Of a DNA stretch of 64,000 nt, positions 8,273-16,876 are shown piece after piece. Source of the DNA: Lachnospiraceae bacterium NC2008 (GTDB lineage Bacteria; Bacillota; Clostridia; Lachnospirales; Lachnospiraceae); the NCBI GenBank assembly GCA_000687675.1, contig JHWS01000003.1, forward strand, positions 62,001 through 126,000, given 5' to 3'. The translations under genes and the position numbers were made by a program. Positions within the stretch are counted from its first letter, which is position 1. Each line of letters opens with the position of its first letter. The notes beneath the pieces are model-generated. The model was not told the origin of the DNA, did no database searches, and was given only the letters and a program-made list of their open reading frames with translations.

Positions 8273-8275
8273 GAT

Positions 8276-9349
8276 ATGAGTCTGTGCCTTATTAGTTTTA
8301 CTGAAAATGGAATAAAGACCTCTATAAGAATCAAGGAAGCTTTATCCGATAAGGATATACTTCTTTATACCAAATGGTCAGACTATAGGGAAGATTCTGT
8401 AATCAAAGTAAGTGAAAGCATAATGGATTTTGCTACTAATATGATGAAGGAAAAGCACAGCCTTGTTTTTATTGCTGCCTGTGGTATAGCAGTAAGAGCT
8501 ATAGCTCCAGCTATTAACAGCAAGCTTACCGACAGTCCTGTATTAGTAGTAGATGAAGAAGGAAAGTTTGTTATCCCAATATTATCAGGCCACATAGGAG
8601 GGGCCAACAGACTGGCTTCTATCATAGCGGATGCTATAGGCGGCCAGGCAGTTATAACTACTGCAACAGACATAAACAAAGCATTTGCAGTTGATCTTTG
8701 GGCAAAGGATCATGGCTTATATATAGCAAATAAAGAAGGTATAGCAATGGTTTCTTCCAAAGTGTTAGAAGGAAAAGACATAACTATTGGACTAGACTGC
8801 AAAAACCAATACCCACCAGAAAGAATTCTTGATAAAGCTAACTTACCAGATAATGTTCATATGGTGATACTATCTGATAATCAAACAGTTGATGCTTTGG
8901 TAACTAACAGAGAAGACCTATCAGAGTATGATGCATCTTTATACCTAAAGCCAAAAGAATATGTACTTGGTATAGGTTGTAAAAAGCAGAAAGACCCAGA
9001 AGACCTGGAAGCATTTATAGATGAGATTATAAAAAGTCAGAAAATTAAACCAGAAGATATATATGCTATAGCTTCCATAGATATTAAAAAGGATGAAGAG
9101 GCTATAGTTTCATATAGTAGACGAAGAAATATACCATTTGTAACCTTTTCAGCAGATGAACTTAATAAGGTTGAAGGAGATTTTTCTTCTTCAGCATTTG
9201 TTAAGGACACTACCGGTGTGGATAATGTGTGCGAAAGAGCGGCAATAAAGGCATCAGAAGGAGAACTTATATTACCAAAGCTAGTGCGGGATGGTATGAC
9301 TATAGCTATTGCCAGACGTGACTGGAGAAAGGGACTTATTTATGAATAA
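8276..9349 (+). CDS. cbiG: Cobalt-precorrin-5A hydrolase
   Basis: CbiG opens the delta-lactone of cobalt-precorrin-5A and releases acetaldehyde, the ring-contraction step unique to the anaerobic pathway. Visible marks are AACGIAVRAIAP near residue 66 and GHIGGANRLASIIADAIG near residue 105 in the N-terminal domain. YVLGIGCKK and the SAFVKDTTGVDNVCERAA region lie in the C-terminal CbiG/CobE-like domain. Length 357 residues. It overlaps cbiH by eight bases. Its presence is the clearest proof that the operon encodes the oxygen-independent route. Confidence 0.95.
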   Translation: MSLCLISFTENGIKTSIRIKEALSDKDILLYTKWSDYREDSVIKVSESIMDFATNMMKEKHSLVFIAACGIAVRAIAPAINSKLTDSPVLVVDEEGKFVIPILSGHIGGANRLASIIADAIGGQAVITTATDINKAFAVDLWAKDHGLYIANKEGIAMVSSKVLEGKDITIGLDCKNQYPPERILDKANLPDNVHMVILSDNQTVDALVTNREDLSEYDASLYLKPKEYVLGIGCKKQKDPEDLEAFIDEIIKSQKIKPEDIYAIASIDIKKDEEAIVSYSRRRNIPFVTFSADELNKVEGDFSSSAFVKDTTGVDNVCERAAIKASEGELILPKLVRDGMTIAIARRDWRKGLIYE

Positions 9350-10073
9350 GATATATGTAGTAGGTATGGGGCCTGGCAATGAAAGATATATGACTGAAGA
9401 AGCTAAAGATGCTCTAAATTATGCTGATGTAATAATAGGCTACACCCTTTATATTAACCTTCTTGGTGACAGATATCAGGACAAAGAGCTTCTTTCCACT
9501 CCTATGAAACAGGAGAAAGAAAGATGTTTACTATGCTTTGAAAAGGCTTCTATGGGAAAGACAGTTGCTTTAGTATGCAGCGGAGATGCTGGAATATACG
9601 GTCTTGCCTCGCTTATATTGGAGCTTGGAAAAGATTATCCTGACACAGAGGTAGAAGTTGTGGCTGGTATAACTGCAGCTACAAGTGGGGCAGCAGTGCT
9701 GGGTGCACCGTTAAATCACGACTTTTGTGTAATCAGTTTAAGTGACCTTCTTACTCCATGGGAGAAGATTGAAAAGAGACTTAGAAGTGCTGCCATGGGA
9801 GACTTTGCTATAGCACTTTATAATCCATCAAGTCATAAGAGGGCAGACTATCTTGAGAAAGCCTGCAATATTCTTCTTGAATATATTGATGGTGACCGTG
9901 CATGTGGCTATGTTGAAAATATAGGTAGAGAAGGAACAAGAGCTGTAACATGTTCACTTAGTGAACTAAAAGACACAAAGGTAAATATGTTCACTACAGT
10001 TTTTATAGGTAATCAGGGCTCTAGGATAATTAATGGACGACTTGTAACTAAAAGGGGATATCAGGTTGAGTAA
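9342..10073 (+). CDS. cbiH: Cobalt-precorrin-3 C17-methyltransferase
   Basis: CbiH methylates C-17 and drives ring contraction of cobalt-precorrin-3. SAM-binding GMGPGNERYMTEEA near the N-terminus, CSGDAGIYGLA, and LYNPSSHKRADYL are CobJ/CbiH signatures. I start at ATG 9342, with AAAGGGA about eight bases upstream, inside the end of cbiG; an in-frame start at 9309 would add eleven unconserved residues. That gives 243 residues, the normal length. A 19-bp dyad (9950-9968) lies near the 3' end. Confidence 0.94.
   Translation: MNKIYVVGMGPGNERYMTEEAKDALNYADVIIGYTLYINLLGDRYQDKELLSTPMKQEKERCLLCFEKASMGKTVALVCSGDAGIYGLASLILELGKDYPDTEVEVVAGITAATSGAAVLGAPLNHDFCVISLSDLLTPWEKIEKRLRSAAMGDFAIALYNPSSHKRADYLEKACNILLEYIDGDRACGYVENIGREGTRAVTCSLSELKDTKVNMFTTVFIGNQGSRIINGRLVTKRGYQVE
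9950..9968. repeat. 19-bp dyad, TAGTTCA-N5-TGAACTA family (site 4)
   Basis: ATGTTCACTTAGTGAACTA within cbiH. The inner GTTCA-N5-TGAAC is perfect. Confidence 0.55.
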
Positions 10074-12102
10074 TATTCTAATATTTGCAGGAACAACTGA
10101 AGGAAGGAATCTTTCTGAGTGTTTATGCAGTTCAGGCATAGACCATACTATTTGTGTGGCTACTGAATATGGAGAGATAGTTCTTAAGGATAGTCCTTAT
10201 GCTAACGTGCATATGGGCAGGATGGATAAGGAGGAGATAGAAAGCTTTATAGTTAAGGGAGGCTATAAGGCTGTTGTTGATGCAACTCATCCTTATGCAA
10301 AGCAGGTAACTGAGAATATTAAGGCTGCCATAAAGGATATGGATATTCCATATATTAGACTTTTAAGGGATGGATGTCTTAATAAAGAATCTTCAGCGGA
10401 AGGTAATATTTCATTCTTTGATAGCAATGAAGCCTGCTTGCAGGCTATTACAAATACTACAGGTAACATACTTCTTACAACTGGAAGTAAGGAACTGGGT
10501 GTATTTGCTGCTAACGATGCTATAAAGGACAGACTCTTTGTCAGGGTTCTTCCTAGTATGGAAAGTCTAAAGCTTTGTAATGATAGTGGTATTACAGGTA
10601 AGCATGTTATTGCCATGCAGGGGCCATTTTCTCTGGAGATGAACCTGGCGGTAATTAATCAGTATGACATTAAACATCTTATAACTAAGGTTAGTGGCAC
10701 CAATGGTGGTTATGACCAGAAAATAGAAGCAGCTAAAAATGCTGGAATAAAGGTATATGCCATAGGATGCGACTATGAAGCAGAAGGCATATCTTTTAAT
10801 GAGACAATAAAGAAACTTGAAGAAGTAACAGGTAAAACAATTAATACAGATAACCAAATTCAGATTACTCTTGCTGGAATAGGTATGGGAAATAGTAGCT
10901 GTCTTACTGAAGAAGTAAGAAGTGCTATCAATAATGCTGATATTATTCTTGGGGCAGACAGGATGATAGCTGACTATAATCCAAGAATAGATAAGAAACC
11001 ATACTATAGCAGTGATAAGATAATCCCTTATCTTAAAGAGATGATTAGTTCATATAGTGAACTAAAGAATGTTGTTATTTTATTTTCTGGAGATAGTGGA
11101 TTCAATAGCGGAGCAGGAAGTCTTTATAAGAAGATTACAGCTGAGATAGAAGCAGGTAATATTGCTGCAAATATAAGAATACTTCCTGGTATTTCTTCGG
11201 TAGCATATCTGGCAGCAAAGACAGGCGTAAGCTATGAGGATGCTAGTATTATCAGCATACATGGAAAAGAAGTTCCTAATCTTATAAAAAAGATAGAGGC
11301 AAATAAGAAAACATATATCCTTATGTCTGGTAAGGATGATCTTGTTAATCTTGGAAAGAAGTTAGAAGAAGCAGACCTTAACTACGTAAGAATATATGCA
11401 GGTTATCAGCTCTCTTATGATGATGAGAAGATATTAGAATTAGGGCCTAAGGACTGCCTTAAAGTTAAGGATGAGGGTTTATATACCTGTCTTATTATTA
11501 ATGATGAAGCAGAAAGCAGACCAGCCAGCCATGGTTTAACTGATAAAGCATTTATCCGTGATAAGGTACCTATGACTAAGGAAGAGATAAGAGAGATAAG
11601 TATATGTAAGTTGGGGCTTAGAACTGATTCTGTATTATACGACATCGGTAGCGGAACCGGCTCTATAGCTATTGAAGCAGCCTCTCTTTCAGATGATATT
11701 AAGGTATATGCCATAGAGCAAAAGGAAGAAGCTTTATCACTTATAGCTTCTAATAAAGAGAAATTTAAGCTGGATAATATAGAAATAGTAAAAGGACAGG
11801 CACCAGATAGTTTAGCTAATCTTCCTTGTCCAAGCCATGCATTTATTGGTGGTTCTTCAGGAAGGATGAAGGAGATACTGGATTATCTTCGAAGCATTAA
11901 TCCTTCTATGCGAATAGTAATCAATGCTATCAGCCTTGAAACTGTAAGCGAGATAAAAGAGATTATGAAGGGATACTCTATCTGCAACCAGGACCTAGTT
12001 CAGGTTCAGGTTAGCAGGGCTAATAAGGTTGGAAACTATAATCTTATGCAGGCAGAGAATCCGGTGTGGATATTTGCATTAAATTTTAATGATGAACAAT
12101 AG
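10066..12102 (+). CDS. Three-domain fusion: precorrin-6A reductase, C5-methyltransferase and C15-methyltransferase/decarboxylase
   Basis: A single 678-residue frame joins three consecutive enzymes of corrin synthesis. Residues 1 to about 255 are CbiJ/CobK-like reductase (FAGTTEGRNLSECL, VDATHPYAKQVTENI, TTGSKELG). About 266 to 470 are CbiE (LAGIGMGNSSCLTEEV, LFSGDSGFNSG). About 490 to the end is CbiT (DKVPMTKEEIREISICKLGL, SAM motif DIGSGTGS from residue 526, GGSSGRMKEIL). CbiE-CbiT fusions are common (CobL); adding the reductase is rarer. The start is TTG 10066, overlapping cbiH by eight bases, with AAAGGGG upstream. No frameshift or linker stop is seen, and a 19-bp dyad lies in the CbiE part. 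Confidence 0.93.
   Translation: MSNILIFAGTTEGRNLSECLCSSGIDHTICVATEYGEIVLKDSPYANVHMGRMDKEEIESFIVKGGYKAVVDATHPYAKQVTENIKAAIKDMDIPYIRLLRDGCLNKESSAEGNISFFDSNEACLQAITNTTGNILLTTGSKELGVFAANDAIKDRLFVRVLPSMESLKLCNDSGITGKHVIAMQGPFSLEMNLAVINQYDIKHLITKVSGTNGGYDQKIEAAKNAGIKVYAIGCDYEAEGISFNETIKKLEEVTGKTINTDNQIQITLAGIGMGNSSCLTEEVRSAINNADIILGADRMIADYNPRIDKKPYYSSDKIIPYLKEMISSYSELKNVVILFSGDSGFNSGAGSLYKKITAEIEAGNIAANIRILPGISSVAYLAAKTGVSYEDASIISIHGKEVPNLIKKIEANKKTYILMSGKDDLVNLGKKLEEADLNYVRIYAGYQLSYDDEKILELGPKDCLKVKDEGLYTCLIINDEAESRPASHGLTDKAFIRDKVPMTKEEIREISICKLGLRTDSVLYDIGSGTGSIAIEAASLSDDIKVYAIEQKEEALSLIASNKEKFKLDNIEIVKGQAPDSLANLPCPSHAFIGGSSGRMKEILDYLRSINPSMRIVINAISLETVSEIKEIMKGYSICNQDLVQVQVSRANKVGNYNLMQAENPVWIFALNFNDEQ
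11046..11064. repeat. 19-bp dyad, TAGTTCA-N5-TGAACTA family (site 5)
   Basis: TAGTTCATATAGTGAACTA: perfect 7-bp arms, inside the CbiE-coding part of the cbiJET fusion. Differs from site 1 at one central base. Confidence 0.6.
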
Positions 12103-12129
12103 GTTTACTAGATTCTAGAGGAACGAGAA

Positions 12130-13506
12130 TTGAAACTAAGTAGAGTAATGATAGCTGCTCCAAAAAGCGGTAGCGGCAAAACAAGCATAACCTGCGGACT
12201 TTTATCCGCATTAAAGGGTAGAGGCATGAAGCCTGTATCCTACAAATGCGGCCCAGATTATATAGATCCTATGTTTCATAAGACAGTTCTTGGTATTCCA
12301 TCTAAGAACCTGGACACCTTCTTTACTGATGAAAAAACAACGATCAACCTGATGCTTGATGACAGACAGGAGGATGAATTTGCTCTTATAGAAGGCGTTA
12401 TGGGACTTTATGACGGCCTTGGCGGAGTAAGAGAAGAGGGCTCTTCATATCATCTGGCAAAGGTAACAAAGACACCTATTGTTCTAGTTGTAGATGCCAA
12501 GGGAATGGGTAAATCTTTACTAGCATTAATTTCAGGCTTTCTTTCATATGACAAGGAAAAGCTAATAAAGGGAGTTATCCTTAACCGTATGTCCAAGGGA
12601 TATTATGATACTATTGCCCCTCTTTTAGAGGAAGAACTTGGGATCAAAGTAATTGGCTATGTTCCTGATAAGATGGACTTTGAGCTGGGCAGTAGACATC
12701 TTGGCTTAATTCTTCCAGATGAAATTGACGGCATCGCAACTAAATTAAATGAAATAGGAAAGGAACTAGAGGCCACTTTAGATATAAATAAGCTTATAGA
12801 GATAGGCCAGACTGCCTGTGATATCCCATGTGACAAGGCCACTCAATCATTAGAAGTATCGTCTGGTAATCAAAAGCCAGTAATAGCAGTAGCTTATGAT
12901 CAGGCATTTTGTTTTTATTATGAAGACAACATTAATCTTTTCAGAAAGTTTGGAGCAGAGATAAAGTATTTCTCTCCAATAAAAGATAGAGAACTACCAG
13001 AAGGAACTTCTATGGTAGTACTTGGCGGCGGATATCCAGAAAACTATTTGGAAGAATTATCATCTAACAGTAATATGCTTGAGGCCATAAGAAGCGCAAA
13101 CAAGGAAGGTCTTCCAATAATTGCAGAGTGCGGCGGCTTTATGTATCTCCATGAATCCATAACAAATAAAGATGGAAAAGAGTACAAGATGGCAGGTATT
13201 CTTCCAAGAGGCTGTGTATATAAGAACAAGCTTGTTAGATTTGGATATATAGAACTTAACTCTACAAAAGCTTCATCCTGGATATCTAAGGAAAGTATAA
13301 AGGGCCATGAATTCCACTACTTCGATTGCGATAATAACGGGGACGATTTCCTTGCTGTTAAACCAGTTACAGGGAAGACATATCCTTGTATAATTAATAA
13401 GGACAACGTATTTGCAGGATTTCCTCATCTTTATTATCCATCTAATCCATCATTTGCAAGATGTATAGTGGATAAGGCAGCAGAATATCAAAGTAAGGTG
13501 CTATAA
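12130..13506 (+). CDS. cbiA: Cobyrinate a,c-diamide synthase
   Basis: CbiA amidates the a and c carboxylates of cobyrinate using glutamine and ATP. The N-terminal half has a P-loop, APKSGSGKTS at residues 10-19, then YKCGPDYIDPMFH and LIEGVMGLYDG. The C-terminal GATase domain has GGGYPENYLEEL, AECGGFMYL with C334 as nucleophile, and GHEFHYFD. Length 458 residues is normal. The start is TTG 12130 with GAGGA seven bases upstream; the gap to the fusion gene is 27 bases. A cysteine-rich gene follows after two bases. Confidence 0.96.
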   Translation: MKLSRVMIAAPKSGSGKTSITCGLLSALKGRGMKPVSYKCGPDYIDPMFHKTVLGIPSKNLDTFFTDEKTTINLMLDDRQEDEFALIEGVMGLYDGLGGVREEGSSYHLAKVTKTPIVLVVDAKGMGKSLLALISGFLSYDKEKLIKGVILNRMSKGYYDTIAPLLEEELGIKVIGYVPDKMDFELGSRHLGLILPDEIDGIATKLNEIGKELEATLDINKLIEIGQTACDIPCDKATQSLEVSSGNQKPVIAVAYDQAFCFYYEDNINLFRKFGAEIKYFSPIKDRELPEGTSMVVLGGGYPENYLEELSSNSNMLEAIRSANKEGLPIIAECGGFMYLHESITNKDGKEYKMAGILPRGCVYKNKLVRFGYIELNSTKASSWISKESIKGHEFHYFDCDNNGDDFLAVKPVTGKTYPCIINKDNVFAGFPHLYYPSNPSFARCIVDKAAEYQSKVL

Positions 13507-13508
13507 CT

Positions 13509-13754
13509 ATGGAAAATTCACACAGGTTTTTTCAAAATAATGATTGTAAATACTTCCCTTGCCATAAGGGGCTTACAGACTTTAACTGTCTTTTCTGCTA
13601 CTGCCCTATGTATAACCGTACTGACTGCCCTGGTAATCCAACCTACATAGAAAAGAACGGCAAGACTATCAAGGTCTGCACTAACTGTAACTTCCCACAT
13701 AATCCAGCTAACTATGACAAAATAATAGAGATATTGAAATCCACGCCTAACTAG
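13509..13754 (+). CDS. Cysteine-rich small protein of cobalamin operons
   Basis: 81 residues with eight cysteines (13, 18, 27, 30, 32, 40, 57, 60) in CxxxxC and CxxC-type spacings plus FPH near the end, suggesting one or two zinc or Fe-S sites. This matches the 'cysteine-rich small domain' family known from cobalamin clusters, whose role is not established. Two bases separate it from cbiA, with AAGGTG upstream, so it is co-translated with the pathway. It is the last operon gene before a terminator. A metal-handling or cobalt-delivery role would be conjecture. Confidence 0.85.
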   Translation: MENSHRFFQNNDCKYFPCHKGLTDFNCLFCYCPMYNRTDCPGNPTYIEKNGKTIKVCTNCNFPHNPANYDKIIEILKSTPN

Positions 13755-13784
13755 GGTGTTTTTTCCTTTGGAAAAGAAGATTAC

Positions 13785-13810
13785 AAGTCCACTAAAATGT
13801 GGCTTTTTTT
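13785..13810 (+). terminator. Rho-independent terminator of the cobalamin operon
   Basis: AAG-T-CCAC / GTGG-CTT stem with one bulged T and a TAAAAT loop, followed by seven T. It lies 31 bases after the last operon gene. Confidence 0.75.
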
Positions 13811-13820
13811 AATATGTTTG

Positions 13821-13829
13821 TGCTATAAT
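13821..13829 (+). promoter_or_regulatory. Extended -10 promoter of aspS
   Basis: TGCTATAAT, a perfect extended -10 element, with no good -35. It lies just after the operon terminator and gives a leader of about 40 nt before aspS. Confidence 0.65.
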
Positions 13830-13875
13830 ATCTAGTGCATTTTGAGAAAGATGATTTAAGAAAGGATATATAATC

Positions 13876-15645
13876 ATGACACAGTCAAGAACTCATACAT
13901 GTAATGAACTTAGACTTTCAGACGTAGGTAAGGAAGTAACACTTGTTGGCTTCTATGACAATATGCGTAAAGTATCTAAGAACCTTGGATTCCTTATTCT
14001 TCGTGATTTCTACGGCACAACACAGTGCGTTATAGAGACAGAAGAGATTATGGATAAATTAAATGGTATCAACAACGAATCAACTTTATCTGTAACAGGT
14101 ACAGTTAGAGAAAGATCTAACAAGAACGGCAATATTGCTACTGGTGATATTGAAGTAGTACCTACAGACATAGTTGTTCTTGGTAAGTGTAGATACAATG
14201 AGCTTCCATTCGAGATTAACAGATCTAAGGAAGCTGATGAACTTACAAGACTTAAATACAGATATCTTGATCTTCGTAATAGCGCAGTTAGAGATAAGAT
14301 TGTTATGAGAAGTAAGATTGTAGCTGAGCTTCGAGCAGCTATGACAGCTCACGATTTCCTTGAGATTACAACACCTATACTTACTTGCTCATCACCAGAA
14401 GGTGCAAGAGATTATCTTGTTCCTGCAAGAAATCACCCAGGAAAGTTCTATGCTCTTCCTCAGGCACCACAGCAGTTTAAACAGCTTCTTATGACATCTG
14501 GATTTGACAGATATTTCCAGGTTGCACCTTGCTTTAGAGATGAAGATGCTAGAGCAGACAGAAGCCCAGGTGAGTTCTACCAGCTTGATATGGAGATGGC
14601 ATTTGCAAATCAGGAAGATGTATTCTCAGTAATCGAGGATGTTCTTCCACCAATCTTTGCTAAGTATGGTATCTACAAAACAGCCAGCCAGGCTCCATTT
14701 AAGAGAATCTCTTACAGAGATGCTATGGAGACATATGGTTCAGATAAGCCAGACCTTCGTAATGACCTTGTATTACAGGATGTTACAGATACATTTGCAG
14801 GCTGCGGATTTGGTCCTTTCGATGCAGAAGGTGTAGCTATTGAAGCAATTAAGGTTACAGAATTTGCAGCTACTCGTAAGGTTATAGATAAGATTATGGC
14901 TGATGTTGAGATTGCTACAGCTCACAAGGCTTGCTGGTTCAAGATGGACGAGAACGGTGAGCTTACAGGTGGTATCTCTAAGTTCCTTCAGGAGAAGAAG
15001 GATGCTATAGTAGCTAAGCTTGGTCTTAAGCCAGGTGACTTCGTTGGTATGGCAGCAGGAAAGAAGCTTGAGGCTCTTAAGACAGCTGGTGCACTTAGAA
15101 AATTCCTTGGTGCTCATGCTGATAACCATATGAAGAAAGAATGTTATGAATTCTGCTGGATCGTTGACTTCCCAATGTATGAAATTGGTGAAGAAAGCGG
15201 CGAGCTTGAATTCTGTCATAACCCATTCTCTATGCCACAGGGTGGTATGGATGCACTTAAGAACCAGAATCCACTTGATATTCTTGCTTATCAGTATGAC
15301 CTTGTTGTTAACGGTGTTGAGCTTTCATCAGGTGCTGTTCGTAACCACGACCCAGAGATTATGGTTGAGGCATTCAAGCTTGTTGGTCTTGGAGAAGAAG
15401 ATGTTAAGGCTAAGTTCCCTGCTATGTACAATGCATTCTGCTATGGTGCACCACCACACGCAGGTATTGCACCAGGTGTAGACCGTATGGTTATGCTTAT
15501 TGCAGGTGAAGAAAGCATCAGAGAGATTATCCCATTCCCTATGAATAAGAATGCACAGGATGTTATGATGGGGGCTCCTGCTGAGGTTGATCCAAAGCAG
15601 CTCGAAGATGTACATATTAGAATAGAACTTCCTAAGGAAGATTAA
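13876..15645 (+). CDS. aspS: Aspartyl-tRNA synthetase
   Basis: Class II synthetase of 589 residues, the length of the bacterial AspRS type. The N-terminal 105 or so residues are the OB-fold anticodon-binding domain. Motif 2 is FRDEDARADRSPGEF near residue 219, and motif 3 lies in GAPPHAGIAPGVDR near residue 524. A GAD-type insertion sits between them. AAAGGA precedes ATG 13876. Codon use is strongly biased (GGT, AAG, CTT), unlike the cobalamin genes, as expected for a highly expressed housekeeping gene. It has its own promoter; proB follows 37 bases later. Confidence 0.97.
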   Translation: MTQSRTHTCNELRLSDVGKEVTLVGFYDNMRKVSKNLGFLILRDFYGTTQCVIETEEIMDKLNGINNESTLSVTGTVRERSNKNGNIATGDIEVVPTDIVVLGKCRYNELPFEINRSKEADELTRLKYRYLDLRNSAVRDKIVMRSKIVAELRAAMTAHDFLEITTPILTCSSPEGARDYLVPARNHPGKFYALPQAPQQFKQLLMTSGFDRYFQVAPCFRDEDARADRSPGEFYQLDMEMAFANQEDVFSVIEDVLPPIFAKYGIYKTASQAPFKRISYRDAMETYGSDKPDLRNDLVLQDVTDTFAGCGFGPFDAEGVAIEAIKVTEFAATRKVIDKIMADVEIATAHKACWFKMDENGELTGGISKFLQEKKDAIVAKLGLKPGDFVGMAAGKKLEALKTAGALRKFLGAHADNHMKKECYEFCWIVDFPMYEIGEESGELEFCHNPFSMPQGGMDALKNQNPLDILAYQYDLVVNGVELSSGAVRNHDPEIMVEAFKLVGLGEEDVKAKFPAMYNAFCYGAPPHAGIAPGVDRMVMLIAGEESIREIIPFPMNKNAQDVMMGAPAEVDPKQLEDVHIRIELPKED

Positions 15646-15682
15646 TATATAGCTATTTAACAACTAGCTGAAAGAATTAAGA

Positions 15683-16801
15683 ATGCGTAATTTAGCTCAT
15701 ATTCACAATGTAATAGTGAAGGTTGGCTCATCCTCACTTACTGATGAGAACGGTAAGATAAGTGATGAGAAGATGCTTAAGATAGTATCCCAGATTGCCT
15801 ATGTTAAAAGAAGAGGCATGAATGTTATCCTTGTATCATCTGGTGCACAGGCAGCAGGTATGGGTGTTCTTGGTCTTAAGAAGAAGCCTAAGGACATGTC
15901 TCAGAAGCAGGCTCTTGCCGCTATTGGTCAGGCCAAGCTTATGGAGCATTATGAGAACCTCTTTAACATATTCCATCTTAAGTGTGCCCAGATATTGGTT
16001 AACCATGGGGACTTTGATGATAGAAAGCGTCAGAACAACCTTGAAAATGCTATGAAGGCTCTTCTTGAATATGGTGTAATTCCTATTATTAATGAGAATG
16101 ATACTTTGGCAGTAGATGAGATTAAGGTTGGAGATAACGATACTCTGGCTTCTATGATAGTTCCAGCTGCCAATGGTGACATACTCATACTTATGAGTGA
16201 TATAGATGGACTTTATAATGATAATCCATCTACTAATCCAAAGGCTAAGCTGATACCTTACGTTGATGATCTGTCTAAGGTAGAGAAGTATGCCAAGGAC
16301 TCTGACAGTAAGGTTGGCACAGGTGGTATGATCACTAAGATTAACGCTGCCCGTATGGTCAATGCCTATGGCTGTGATATGGCTATTATTAACGCCGCTA
16401 AGGAAAATGCCTTAGTGGATTTCATAGATGGCAAAGAGATAGGAACTATTTTCGATGGCCACAGAGAGAAGAACTTATCAGCTAAAGCACATTGGATTCT
16501 TTATAGAAGTAATATTCGTGGAAAGATTATAGTAGATGCCGGCGCATTTAAAGCAATAAATGAGAAGCATACCAGTCTTCTTCCAAAGGGTATCAAGGAC
16601 GTTGAAGGAGATTTTGTGATTTCCTCTGTTGTTGATATTGTAGATGAAGCTGGAAATATATGCGCTAAAGGCATAACTAACTATTCTTCTGATGAGATTA
16701 AGCTTATTAAGGGGCTTAAGACATCTGATATAGAGAAGGTACTTCATTATAAGGATTATGATGAAGTTATTCATGCTGATAATTTAGTAGTAATAAGATA
16801 A
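15683..16801 (+). CDS. proB: Glutamate 5-kinase
   Basis: ProB phosphorylates glutamate, the first step of proline synthesis. The amino-acid kinase domain (residues 1 to about 260) shows IVKVGSSSLTDENGK, LVSSGAQAAGMGVLGL and PIINENDTLAVDEI with GDNDTLAS. The C-terminal 95 residues look like the PUA domain of long ProB proteins (KGIKDVEGDF). At 372 residues it is full length. No proA follows, so the dehydrogenase must be elsewhere. It may be co-transcribed with aspS; a pair of hairpins follows the stop. Confidence 0.96.
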   Translation: MRNLAHIHNVIVKVGSSSLTDENGKISDEKMLKIVSQIAYVKRRGMNVILVSSGAQAAGMGVLGLKKKPKDMSQKQALAAIGQAKLMEHYENLFNIFHLKCAQILVNHGDFDDRKRQNNLENAMKALLEYGVIPIINENDTLAVDEIKVGDNDTLASMIVPAANGDILILMSDIDGLYNDNPSTNPKAKLIPYVDDLSKVEKYAKDSDSKVGTGGMITKINAARMVNAYGCDMAIINAAKENALVDFIDGKEIGTIFDGHREKNLSAKAHWILYRSNIRGKIIVDAGAFKAINEKHTSLLPKGIKDVEGDFVISSVVDIVDEAGNICAKGITNYSSDEIKLIKGLKTSDIEKVLHYKDYDEVIHADNLVVIR

Positions 16802-16806
16802 TAACC

Positions 16807-16858
16807 AGCCCTGAGGGGCTTATAATATCAATAGCCACGCTTTGCTGCGGGGCTTTTG
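16807..16858 (+). terminator. Two hairpins after proB, the second a terminator
   Basis: First hairpin: AGCCC, loop TGAG, GGGCT (16807-16820). Second: AGCCaCGC, six-base loop, GCGgGGCT followed by TTTT (16833-16858), seven pairs with one A-G mismatch. The second has the standard terminator shape. Confidence 0.65.
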
Positions 16859-16876
16859 GTTTCTTTAGGGAGTTTT

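Noticed and set aside
16821-16826. TATAAT between the proB hairpins as a promoter for the acyltransferase
   Set aside because: No -35 and no extended TG; it lies between two terminator-like hairpins, so a transcript would be stopped at once.
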